A DNA stretch of 13,253 nucleotides. It comes from Candidatus Proteinoplasmatales archaeon SG8-5. Its GTDB lineage: Archaea > Thermoplasmatota > Thermoplasmata > SG8-5. Below the pieces are notes generated by a model that had not been told where the DNA came from, did no database searches, and saw only the letters and a list, made by a program, of their open reading frames with translations. Positions 1 to 6,607 of the stretch are shown here, in pieces (the stretch's first letter is position 1; each line of letters opens with the position of its first letter). The stretch lies in NCBI GenBank assembly GCA_001595885.1, contig LSSH01000099.1:1-13253 (forward strand), given 5' to 3'. Position numbers and translations under genes: made by a program.

Positions 1-533
1 CCTATGCCGGCACGCCCTCCGGCATCGACAACACCGCATCGACGTACGGCGGCATGTTGAGCTTCCAGAAGAACCTGGAGGGAGGTCCTAACGTTATTCA
101 CCTCCTTAAGGCCAAAGAGCCAATCCTGATGGTCATGGGAAACACGGGTCTGACCGCCAACACGAAGGCAGCTGTCGAGGGCGTAAGGCAAAGGCGAGAG
201 ACGAATCCGGAACAGTACACGGGAATATTCCAGATGGCCCAGGATATTTATTCAAAAGCAAGGCTCGCCCTTGGAGCCCATGACCTGACGATACTCGGCC
301 TGCTCATGGATGCCAACCACAAGATACTGCAGGAGATCGAGGTCTCCCATCCAAAGCTCGACGAGCTGGTGGCCGTAGCAAAGGAGAACGGTGCCCTCGG
401 AGCCAAGATGACGGGCGGAGGCCTTGGCGGATATATGATTGCCCTCTGCCCGGACACGGCGGTCCAGGAGAAGGTCGCGGCCGCCATGGAAGACGCGGGA
501 TACGAAGCCCTGAGGACGTCAATCGGCGTATGA
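1..533 (+). CDS. mvk: Mevalonate kinase, C-terminal part (5' end outside window)
   Basis: A GHMP-family kinase that phosphorylates mevalonate to 5-phosphomevalonate with ATP, in the cytoplasm. The frame is open from base 3 and gives 176 residues; the real start lies before the window, so the internal ATG at 54 should not be taken as the start. The visible part opens with GTPSGIDNTASTYGG, the mevalonate kinase signature; its Asp (bases 27-29) aligns with the catalytic Asp of the family. Near the end, KMTGGGLGGYMIAL (from base 405) is the third GHMP motif, a glycine-rich phosphate-binding loop. The stop is TGA at 531-533. Next on the same strand come the decarboxylase and the two phosphomevalonate dehydratase subunits, which supports mevalonate kinase over other GHMP kinases such as galactokinase or homoserine kinase. 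Nothing looks broken in the visible portion. Confidence 0.9.
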   Translation, partial: YAGTPSGIDNTASTYGGMLSFQKNLEGGPNVIHLLKAKEPILMVMGNTGLTANTKAAVEGVRQRRETNPEQYTGIFQMAQDIYSKARLALGAHDLTILGLLMDANHKILQEIEVSHPKLDELVAVAKENGALGAKMTGGGLGGYMIALCPDTAVQEKVAAAMEDAGYEALRTSIGV

Positions 534-567
534 CGAATATCGACAAATGGCGTTATGCCAGACGTCA

Positions 568-578
568 ATTATAAATAT
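568..578 (+). promoter_or_regulatory. TATA-box promoter for the UbiD-family decarboxylase gene
   Basis: The AT-rich element TTATAAATATG lies about 45 nt before the ATG at 617. With the usual archaeal spacing of about 25 nt, transcription would start near 599 and leave a leader of roughly 18 nt. The short purine run GAGGGA at 607-612 in that leader can act as a ribosome binding site 4 nt from the ATG. The decarboxylase operon may therefore be expressed separately from mevalonate kinase. Confidence 0.6.
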
Positions 579-616
579 GGATTACCGATAACTAATTTTC
601 ACATTCGAGGGATAGC

Positions 617-1903
617 ATGAACCTGAAGGGATTTGTGAGTTTGCTGGAGGATAAGGGACTTCTTGTACATATCGGAAAGGAAGCGGACCCGAGGTTCGAG
701 ATACCCACAATAATGAAGATGATGGATGGCACACCCCTGCTCTTCGAGAACGTGAAGGGCCACGACATGCCCGTCGTAGCCAACATATGCTCGACGAGGG
801 AGCTGGTAGCCCTCGGTCTCGGCGTGAACCAGGACCAGATAATCCCGACGATGATGAAGGCCATCGAGGACCCTGCGGAGCCGGAGATTGAGGCTGCCAG
901 GGGCTACACGGAAGCATCGGCAGACCTCTCGAAGCTTCCTATACTCACTTATTATCCTTTCGACGGAGGTCCTTACGTGGCATCGGGCATCGCCATAGCC
1001 AGTGATCCGGAGTTCGGCACTAACGCATCATATCACCGGGGCATGGCGATATCGGATGACAGGTTCGTATACCGAATTCTCCAGCGCGATTTTGACAAGT
1101 ACATCGAGCGCGGGCTTACCGAGTTCGCCTCCTGCATCGGCAACACCATCCCGGTCCTGCTCGGGGCCGCAGTTTCGGAGGCCACCGGCGTGCACGAACT
1201 CGCCATCGCCAATGCGATGTCCCGCACCCCCCTAATAGAACTGGCGGGTCATAACGTGCCCAAATCGGAGATCATCCTCATCATGGAATTCACAGGGGAA
1301 ATGCACGCAGAAGGACCGTTCCTGGACCTGACGGAAACGCCAGACATCGTCAGGGACCAGAGGGTGGCCAGGGTCAAAAGGATGTTCGTCAGGGAGGACT
1401 CCCTTTTCCACGGTCTTCTCCCGGGTGGCCTCGAACACAAGGTCCTCATGGGCATGCCGCGGGAGCCAAGCATCTACCGCGAGGTTTCGAAGGTCTGTGA
1501 TGTCAAGGACGTGCTTGTCACACCGGGCGGTGCCTCCTGGCTCCACGGAGCCGTGAGCATCCGCAAGAAAGCTGAAGACGATGGAAAGAAGGCAGTAGAA
1601 GCCGCATTTGCCGGTCACAGGTCAATGAAACACGTCTTCATCGTCGACGAGGACATAGACATCCACAAGCCCGAGGAGATCGAATGGGCCATGGCCACGC
1701 GGTTCCAGGGCGACCGCGATATGATAGTGAAACAGGACAAGGGCTCGTCCCTCGACCCATCATCCGACCTGGAGACCCGGATGACCACCAAAATTGGTTT
1801 CGACCTGACAATCCCCTGGGGCAAGGACCCTAAGGATTTCAAGCGTCCAGAACTGCCTATGGACATCGACATCAGCGAATACGTCGGAGGCGACTACAGA
1901 TGA
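617..1903 (+). CDS. UbiD-family decarboxylase, probable anhydromevalonate phosphate decarboxylase
   Basis: The 428-residue product is a UbiD-type decarboxylase, a family that uses prenylated FMN and a divalent metal. In the archaeal mevalonate pathway the corresponding enzyme converts trans-anhydromevalonate 5-phosphate to isopentenyl phosphate. Visible family features are NASYHRGMAI (residues 136-145), followed by basic residues around 149-157 where the family has its catalytic Arg, and EGPFLD (232-237), the acidic pair around the active site. The second acid is Asp rather than the Glu of fungal and bacterial ferulate/ubiquinone enzymes, which I recall as usual in archaeal homologues. The length fits the archaeal group. 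The specific function rests on context: it sits between mevalonate kinase and both subunits of phosphomevalonate dehydratase. A UbiX-type prenyltransferase for the cofactor is not in the window. It has its own TATA box, and ATG 617 follows GAGGGA. Aromatic-acid decarboxylation is the alternative, disfavoured by the neighbours. Confidence 0.85.
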   Translation: MNLKGFVSLLEDKGLLVHIGKEADPRFEIPTIMKMMDGTPLLFENVKGHDMPVVANICSTRELVALGLGVNQDQIIPTMMKAIEDPAEPEIEAARGYTEASADLSKLPILTYYPFDGGPYVASGIAIASDPEFGTNASYHRGMAISDDRFVYRILQRDFDKYIERGLTEFASCIGNTIPVLLGAAVSEATGVHELAIANAMSRTPLIELAGHNVPKSEIILIMEFTGEMHAEGPFLDLTETPDIVRDQRVARVKRMFVREDSLFHGLLPGGLEHKVLMGMPREPSIYREVSKVCDVKDVLVTPGGASWLHGAVSIRKKAEDDGKKAVEAAFAGHRSMKHVFIVDEDIDIHKPEEIEWAMATRFQGDRDMIVKQDKGSSLDPSSDLETRMTTKIGFDLTIPWGKDPKDFKRPELPMDIDISEYVGGDYR

Positions 1904-1966
1904 CCTCTGTTCCAAAGTTTGATGGGGGGCTGAGGCCTTGATCGCCAGTGACGAAAGAGGGGGTGT

Positions 1967-2683
1967 ATGCCGTTGCAACTGACCGCAGAACAGGAGGGGA
2001 TGCTGGCCGGCGAGAACGGCGAGGTCGTCGAGCGCCTTTTCAGACTCCTGGTAAGGCTCGGAGACATCTACGGCGCGGAGGAGATGATCCCAGTGGGTTC
2101 GGTTCAGGTTTCGGGGGTATCCTACAAGTCCATCGGCGACCCGGGCCTCGAGTTCCTGGAGGACTTCGCGGCCAAGAACGCAAAGGTGAAGGTCCTAACT
2201 TTCCTGAACCCGGCTGGAATGGACCTGGAGAGCTGGAAGGATCTCGGTTTTCCCGAGCATTTTGCCACTCACCAGATACGTATCATGGAGGCCTTCAGGA
2301 AGATGGGCATAGTGACGACCGCGACCTGCACTCCATATCTCGCAGGGAACCTGCCGAGGTTCAGGGAGCACATAGCCTGGTCCGAATCATCGGCCGTGTC
2401 ATTCTCGAATTCGGTAATAGGAGCAAGGACGAACAGGGAGGGCGGCCCGTCAGCGCTGGCCGCAGCGATCTGCGGGCTCACGCCCAACTATGGGCTGCAC
2501 CAGGATGAGAACCGGAGGCCGGCAATACAATTCGGACTTCGGTGCACTGGGCCATTACGTTGGGAAACAGGTGAAGAACAAGATACCCTTTTTCAGAGGA
2601 ATCAGGGATGCCGATACGGACCAACTGAAGGCCCTGGGCGCCGCCATGGCGGCGTCGGGTGCGGTCGCATTATACCATGCTGA
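1967..2683 (+). CDS. Phosphomevalonate dehydratase large subunit (aconitase X), N-terminal fragment before a frameshift
   Basis: This reading frame carries the first half of aconitase X, the iron-sulfur subunit that dehydrates 5-phosphomevalonate to trans-anhydromevalonate 5-phosphate. The family pattern is strong from residue 1 to about 187: GDIYGAEEMIPVGSVQVSGV (residues 32-51), TATCTPYL with C121 (a probable cluster ligand), HIAWSESSAVSFSNSVIGAR (134-153), NREGGPSALAAA and YGLHQDENRRP (175-185). After about residue 187 the translation loses all resemblance and runs to a chance stop at 2681-2683. The homologous C-terminal half continues one frame over. ATG 1967 is chosen because it follows the purine-rich GAGGGGG at 1957-1963. 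The gap from the upstream decarboxylase is 63 nt with no obvious TATA box, so co-transcription is likely. As written, this fragment lacks two of the three conserved cysteines and is unlikely to work alone. Confidence 0.8.
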   Translation: MPLQLTAEQEGMLAGENGEVVERLFRLLVRLGDIYGAEEMIPVGSVQVSGVSYKSIGDPGLEFLEDFAAKNAKVKVLTFLNPAGMDLESWKDLGFPEHFATHQIRIMEAFRKMGIVTTATCTPYLAGNLPRFREHIAWSESSAVSFSNSVIGARTNREGGPSALAAAICGLTPNYGLHQDENRRPAIQFGLRCTGPLRWETGEEQDTLFQRNQGCRYGPTEGPGRRHGGVGCGRIIPC

Positions 2684-3131
2684 AGGCCTGACACCGGAGG
2701 CAACCTTGATGGAAACGAGTGGGCTGGAAACCATCGAGGTCGGTCAATCGGAGTTGGACCAGACATATGCGAAACTGAATACCGCCCAGAGCCCGGACAT
2801 CGTCATCCTCGGCTGCCCGCACGCCTCCCTTCGGGAGATATCCACCCTTGCCGGAAAACTGGAAGGCAAGACCCTCGCAAAGCCCATCTGGATATGTACC
2901 TCCAGGGTGATGAAGGAGGCCGCCGAAAGACTCGGCCATGTCGAGACAATCGAATCCGCCGGGGGCAGGGTCGTCGCAGATACATGCATGGTCGTATCAC
3001 CCATTGAAGAGATGGGCTACGGCACCGTAGGCGTCAACTCTGGAAAGGCGGCCAACTACCTGCCCGGCTTCTGCAAACAGGAAGTTGTGTTCTACAACGT
3101 CGATGAGCTCATAGGGAGGCTGGCACAATGA
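2490..3131 (+). CDS. Phosphomevalonate dehydratase large subunit (aconitase X), C-terminal fragment after a frameshift
   Basis: This frame carries the second half of the same aconitase X protein. The first 14 residues are out-of-frame reading of the upstream half. True family sequence begins at SDFGALGHYVGK (from base 2532) and continues through AAMAASGAVALYHAEGLTPE, VILGCPHASL, TCMVVSPIEEMGYGT and NSGKAANYLPGF. C109 and C166 of this frame match the two remaining conserved cysteines of the family, which together with C121 of the upstream fragment would bind the iron-sulfur cluster. ATG 2490 has no convincing ribosome binding site and lies inside the upstream coding region, so I do not regard it as a real start. 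The stop overlaps the small-subunit start as ATGA at 3128-3131, the usual sign of translational coupling between two subunits of one enzyme. The gene is either a real pseudogene or contains a sequence or assembly error. Confidence 0.8.
   Translation: MGCTRMRTGGRQYNSDFGALGHYVGKQVKNKIPFFRGIRDADTDQLKALGAAMAASGAVALYHAEGLTPEATLMETSGLETIEVGQSELDQTYAKLNTAQSPDIVILGCPHASLREISTLAGKLEGKTLAKPIWICTSRVMKEAAERLGHVETIESAGGRVVADTCMVVSPIEEMGYGTVGVNSGKAANYLPGFCKQEVVFYNVDELIGRLAQ
2525..2537 (+). other. Frameshift junction inside the aconitase X gene
   Basis: Family-like sequence ends in one frame at ENRRPAI (through about 2527) and resumes one base later at SDFGALG (from 2532). Moving downstream, the reading frame must advance by one base. 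This needs either one extra base or a net loss of 3n+2 bases. From memory, homologues have about 14 residues between the ENR(K/R)xx motif and the (D)xxxLGYxVGK motif, against about 5 here. A loss of roughly 23-29 bases therefore fits better than a single inserted base. Confidence 0.65.
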
Positions 3132-3514
3132 AAGGGCGCATGATCAGCCCCGGAAAGGCCGAGGGCGAGGCCATTGTATCAAGGGAGCCAATTGGCTTCT
3201 ACGGAGGCATCGATGCAAAGACCGGCATGGTCATCGAACAGGGCCACGAACTGGAGGGCCAGACAATCACGGGCAAGATACTGATATTTCCCTGCGGCAA
3301 AGGCTCAACGGTGGGCTCCTATGTAATCTACGGGCTGGCCAAGAACGGAGTCGGACCCGCGGCGATAATCAACAAGGAGACAGAGACCATTGTGGCGACC
3401 GGGGCCATTCTCGCCGGAATACCTTGTGTTGACGGCATAGACATCGAGGGCATCAACACCGGTGACAAATTGGTGGTGGATGCCGACTCAGGCACAATAG
3501 AAAAGGTTGGCTGA
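3128..3514 (+). CDS. Phosphomevalonate dehydratase small subunit (DUF126, aconitase X swivelling domain)
   Basis: The 128-residue protein is the swivelling domain that pairs with the aconitase X large subunit to close the active site of phosphomevalonate dehydratase. The signature PCGKGSTVGSYVIYGL (residues 55-70), with its Ser/Thr-rich substrate-binding loop, and AILAGIPCVDGID (93-105) are clear DUF126 motifs. The length is typical, and the protein appears intact from MKGRMISPGKAEGEA to its stop. The start overlaps the large-subunit stop by 4 nt (ATGA), which predicts translational coupling. That matters here because the large subunit is frameshifted: if the break is real, ribosomes reading the upstream fragment stop at 2681, far from this start, and small-subunit expression should drop too. 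The intact small subunit argues that the break is recent or artefactual. The alternative, an aconitase-X enzyme acting on hydroxyproline, is disfavoured by the mevalonate neighbours. Confidence 0.88.
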   Translation: MKGRMISPGKAEGEAIVSREPIGFYGGIDAKTGMVIEQGHELEGQTITGKILIFPCGKGSTVGSYVIYGLAKNGVGPAAIINKETETIVATGAILAGIPCVDGIDIEGINTGDKLVVDADSGTIEKVG

Positions 3515-3543
3515 GCCTGCAGAACATCTGACCCCTAATGTCG

Positions 3544-3553
3544 CTTGCGCAAG
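3544..3553. promoter_or_regulatory. Perfect 10-bp palindrome upstream of cdc48 (candidate operator)
   Basis: CTTGCGCAAG is a perfect inverted repeat sitting 3 bp before the putative TATA element of cdc48. A dimeric regulator bound here could block or recruit the basal factors TFB and TBP. The only evidence is the symmetry and position; a 10-bp palindrome can arise by chance. Confidence 0.3.
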
Positions 3554-3556
3554 GGT

Positions 3557-3565
3557 AAAATATAC
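3557..3565 (+). promoter_or_regulatory. TATA-box promoter for cdc48
   Basis: AAAATATAC is centred about 33 nt before the ATG at 3594. Standard archaeal spacing places the transcription start near 3587, so the mRNA would have a leader of only a few bases. This agrees with the lack of a ribosome binding site before the ATG. It also separates cdc48 from the mevalonate genes upstream. Confidence 0.6.
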
Positions 3566-3593
3566 ACATTAGAATTGTATCACCTGTGAGCGC

Positions 3594-5813
3594 ATGGCGA
3601 AGAGCGTAACTCTCAAGGTTGAACGGGCACAGAGCCAATCCGACGTGGGCCTGGGAAAGGCCAGGATCGACACGAAGACGAGGCTTGCCCTCGGGATCGA
3701 GGTCGGCGACGTCATCGAGGTTACCGGCAAGAAGACCACTGCCGCGAAGGTCTACAGGCTTTTGCAGGAAGATGAAGGTAAGGGCCTCATCAGGATGGGC
3801 AACCTCCTGAGGCAGAGCGCCGGCGTCAACCCCGGCGATAAGGTGGAAGTCAAAAAGGCGGAGGTGAAACGCGCCTCCAAAATTACGCTGGCCCCGTCAA
3901 TCTCACAGGGCATGAGGCTTCGATTCGGTGAAGGCATCGAAGAATTCATTAAGCGTGCGCTGGGGCAGCGGGCCATGGTCAAAGGCGACACGATAATGGT
4001 GCCGGGCGTAGGCCTGAGCGGGAACCTGCCTTTTCTCGTGGTCAACACCTCGCCGAAGGGTGTTGTGATTGTCGACGAGGGCACAACGTTCGAGGTCAAG
4101 GAGGAGCCAGTATCCGAAGCCGAGGTCTTCACGACAGCAGTGAATTACGAGGATATCGGCGGTCTTCAGGACGAGCTCCAGCGCGTCAGGGAGATGATAG
4201 AGCTTCCGTTGAGGCACCCGGAGCTGTTCGAGCGGCTGGGCATTGACCCGCCCAAGGGCGTTCTGCTCTACGGTCCTCCAGGAACTGGAAAGACGCTCAT
4301 CGCCAAGGCCGTGGCCAACGAGGCCGGGGCAAACTTCTATTCCATCCAGGGCCCGGAAATCATGTCAAAATACTACGGCCAGAGCGAGGAGAAGCTCAGG
4401 GAGAAGTTCGACGAAGCGGAGAAGAACGCCCCTTCGGTGGTCTTCATTGACGAACTGGACTCGATCGCGCCCAAAAGGGACGAGGTCCAGGGCGAGGTGG
4501 AGAGGCGCGTGGTTGCCCAGCTATTGACTCTAATGGACGGCCTGAGCGGTCGCGGGAACGTCATCGTCATCGCGGCGACCAACCGGGAGGATTCCATTGA
4601 TCCGGCACTTCGTCGGCCCGGGAGGTTCGACAGGGAGATCGAGATAGGTGTTCCAGACAAAGATGGCAGAAAGGAGATACTGGAGATACACACCCGGGGC
4701 ATGCCCATACAGGGCGACGACACCTCACGCTCCCGTATGCTGGACGAGTTCGCGGGAATAACGTACGGTTTTGTCGGAGCCGACCTGGCAGCACTGGCAA
4801 GGGAGTCCGCGATGAAGGCGCTCCGCAGGTACATACCGGAGTTCGACCTCGACCAGCCCATTCCCACCGAGGTCATCGAGAAGATGGAGGTGACCAGGGA
4901 CGACTTCAGGGAAGCCCTCAAGGAAGTGGAGCCTAGCGCGATGCGCGAGGTCCTTGTCGAGGTGCCCAACATCAAATGGGACGATATCGGGGGTCTTGAG
5001 GACGTCAAGTTGATATTGAGGGAGGCGGTGGAGCTGCCATTGAAAGAGCCGGAGGCCTTCAAAAGGATCGGCATCACACCGCCGCGCGGCGTCCTGCTCT
5101 ACGGCCCACCTGGCACTGGTAAAACCTTACTGGCCAAGGCGGTGGCCAATGAATCGGATGCGAATTTCATATCCATCAAAGGCCCGGAGGTCATGTCGAA
5201 GTGGGTGGGAGAGAGCGAGAAGGCCGTTCGCCTGATATTCAAGAAGGCAAAGCAGGTCTCGCCTTCCATCGTTTTCCTTGACGAGTTGGACGCCATTGCA
5301 CCGGCCAGGGGCACATCCCATGATTCCGGGGCCACAGAGCGCGTTGTCAATCAAATATTGACGTCAATCGACGGCCTGGAGTCCCTGGAGGGCGTGGTGG
5401 TCATCGGGGCGACAAACAGGCCCGACATCATCGACCATGCGCTGCTGAGGACGGGCAGGTTCGACAGGCTGGTCTTTGTCGGCGTCCCTGACCTCGAGGC
5501 CAGGAAGTCGATATTCAGGGTCCACACCAGGAACATGCCCCTGAAGGACGTGAGCATCGACTGGCTGGCCGGGGAGTCCGATGGTTTTGTGGGTGCGGAC
5601 ATCGAGGGCGTGTGCCGCGAGGCGGGGATGATTGCCCTGCGCGAGAACATCAAGGCCAAGCAGATTAAGAAATCCCATTTCGAGGAGGCCTTCAAGGCCG
5701 TTCGCCCGTCTGCCACGAAAGAAACTATCAAATATTACGAGAGCATTCAGGAGGCATTAGAGAGCGGAGTTGCCAGGAAAGCTCCGAAGGATGGGCCTGG
5801 CTACTATGCCTGA
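3594..5813 (+). CDS. cdc48: Cdc48/VAT-type AAA+ ATPase (p97 family)
   Basis: The 739-residue product is an archaeal Cdc48/VAT: a hexameric double-ring ATPase that unfolds proteins in the cytoplasm and can feed them to the 20S proteasome. The N-domain (about 1-185, double-psi barrel plus beta-clam) is followed by D1 with Walker A GPPGTGKT (227-234), Walker B FIDE (D286, E287) and RRPGRFDR arginine fingers, then D2 with Walker A GPPGTGKT (504-511), Walker B FLDE (D563, E564) and LRTGRFDR. Both rings keep aromatic pore loops (KYYG at 259-262 and KWVG with W537), so both should grip substrate; eukaryotic p97 lacks the aromatic in D1. The protein ends in GYYA, a hydrophobic-Tyr-X tail of the kind that docks proteasomal ATPases into the 20S alpha ring. 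The length is normal and nothing is broken. The start follows a TATA box with almost no leader. A PRC-barrel gene follows after 10 nt. Confidence 0.97.
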   Translation: MAKSVTLKVERAQSQSDVGLGKARIDTKTRLALGIEVGDVIEVTGKKTTAAKVYRLLQEDEGKGLIRMGNLLRQSAGVNPGDKVEVKKAEVKRASKITLAPSISQGMRLRFGEGIEEFIKRALGQRAMVKGDTIMVPGVGLSGNLPFLVVNTSPKGVVIVDEGTTFEVKEEPVSEAEVFTTAVNYEDIGGLQDELQRVREMIELPLRHPELFERLGIDPPKGVLLYGPPGTGKTLIAKAVANEAGANFYSIQGPEIMSKYYGQSEEKLREKFDEAEKNAPSVVFIDELDSIAPKRDEVQGEVERRVVAQLLTLMDGLSGRGNVIVIAATNREDSIDPALRRPGRFDREIEIGVPDKDGRKEILEIHTRGMPIQGDDTSRSRMLDEFAGITYGFVGADLAALARESAMKALRRYIPEFDLDQPIPTEVIEKMEVTRDDFREALKEVEPSAMREVLVEVPNIKWDDIGGLEDVKLILREAVELPLKEPEAFKRIGITPPRGVLLYGPPGTGKTLLAKAVANESDANFISIKGPEVMSKWVGESEKAVRLIFKKAKQVSPSIVFLDELDAIAPARGTSHDSGATERVVNQILTSIDGLESLEGVVVIGATNRPDIIDHALLRTGRFDRLVFVGVPDLEARKSIFRVHTRNMPLKDVSIDWLAGESDGFVGADIEGVCREAGMIALRENIKAKQIKKSHFEEAFKAVRPSATKETIKYYESIQEALESGVARKAPKDGPGYYA

Positions 5814-5823
5814 GGTGTTAGAT

Positions 5824-6063
5824 ATGAAGAAGTTCATCTCCGAATTGCGAGGGAAGACCGTAATGACGAATGACGGCCAGATATTGGGAATGATAGAGAA
5901 TTTTGTGATTAACACTGAAACGGGCGAGCTCCAGCACGTCCTTGTCATACCCGCTGAGGAGGTGGAGACCCGCCTTTACAGGCTGGACGCCCAGGGTCGC
6001 TTGATCCTGCCCTTCACGGACATGAAGGCGGTGCGCGACGTCGTTGTCATGGATGTCGCTTGA
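5824..6063 (+). CDS. PRC-barrel domain protein, small single-domain
   Basis: This encodes a 79-residue soluble protein made of a single PRC-barrel: FISELRGKTVMTNDGQILG is the typical first strand pair, and RLILPFTDMKAVRDVVVMDV is the closing part with the conserved basic tail. ATG 5824 is chosen because GAGGTG at 5812-5817 lies 6 nt before it. In-frame ATGs at 5770 and 5806 would overlap cdc48 and have no such site. The ribosome binding site overlaps the cdc48 stop codon, so the pair is almost certainly one operon with coupled translation. Small archaeal PRC-barrel proteins of this size include the CdpB proteins, which work with SepF and FtsZ in haloarchaeal division; other PRC-barrels act in RNA processing or photosynthesis. 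A CdpB-like role is possible but not shown by the sequence. The link to Cdc48 suggests a substrate, adaptor or shared regulation. Confidence 0.85.
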   Translation: MKKFISELRGKTVMTNDGQILGMIENFVINTETGELQHVLVIPAEEVETRLYRLDAQGRLILPFTDMKAVRDVVVMDVA

Positions 6064-6092
6064 GATATTGGGTAGCTATCCAACAGAAAGAC

Positions 6093-6100
6093 ATATAAAA
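6093..6100 (+). promoter_or_regulatory. TATA-box promoter for the zinc-ribbon membrane protein cluster
   Basis: ATATAAAA is centred about 24-25 nt before the GTG at 6121. This is the distance expected between a TATA box and the transcription start, so the mRNA should begin at or within a base or two of the start codon (leaderless). No TATA-like element precedes the next two zinc-ribbon genes, so this promoter probably drives all three. Confidence 0.65.
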
Positions 6101-6120
6101 GCCTACAATTATCCATATAC

Positions 6121-6567
6121 GTGGCTGAGGATTCTGAAGTAGATGGAACATCACTGACGCAGGTCGATTCAGGAGAGGCTTCCCCCACCGTGTGCCCTAT
6201 GTGCGGCGCAGCGGTGCCAGAGGATGCCATCGAGTGCCTGAATTGCGGTGAACCGTTCTCGCCCGAGGCGTTTGAGCACAGGGAGACCGAAGAGGAAAAG
6301 AAGAGCAAATGGCTTTTCTGGTTCGGCTTGATACTGGCCTTGATTGGCGGCCCTGGTGTTGCTTTAGGTTCGTACCTGCACGATCTACTTAAGATACCTA
6401 TAGCCGATTATGACAATTTCGACTCGTTTGGATGGGCAAATCAGCTCGTGGCGGTAGTAGGAATAGTTATATTGGTAATAGGTATTATCCTTCTCATATT
6501 GTCCTTACCAAGCATAAAATCGGAAAAGGCTGAGAGGGACGAGGAATCGACAAATCCAGAAGACTAA
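6121..6567 (+). CDS. Zinc-ribbon membrane hairpin protein, small paralogue (function unknown)
   Basis: I do not recognise a named family. The 148-residue protein has a Cys4 zinc ribbon at residues 25-42 (CPMC...CLNC, the double-zinc-ribbon style seen in many archaeal proteins), a charged linker, then two membrane helices at about 64-86 and 106-129 joined by a loop of about 20 residues, and a short charged tail. The hairpin should leave both ends on the same side, presumably the cytoplasm since the ribbon lacks a signal peptide. The hairpin (FGLILALIGG, GVALGSYLH, then VVGIVILVIGIILLIL) closely matches that of the next gene, so the two are paralogues. It starts with GTG, supported by the TATA box 24 nt upstream and no other good start. 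Its 14-residue tail is strongly charged. It is the minimal form of the family in this window. Confidence 0.8.
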   Translation: MAEDSEVDGTSLTQVDSGEASPTVCPMCGAAVPEDAIECLNCGEPFSPEAFEHRETEEEKKSKWLFWFGLILALIGGPGVALGSYLHDLLKIPIADYDNFDSFGWANQLVAVVGIVILVIGIILLILSLPSIKSEKAERDEESTNPED

Positions 6568-6607
6568 ATGGGGGGTTTACATTCCTGAGGACGAGAATCA
6601 AGACGAC

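Noticed and set aside
1948..2508. 186-codon + strand frame overlapping the start of the aconitase X gene
   Set aside because: Its Gly/Arg-rich translation shows no family resemblance, while the frame starting at 1967 matches aconitase X throughout.
5770..5823. Earlier starts (5770 or 5806) for the PRC-barrel gene
   Set aside because: Both overlap cdc48 and lack a ribosome binding site. GAGGTG 6 nt before 5824 and the position of the PRC-barrel's first strand favour the later start.
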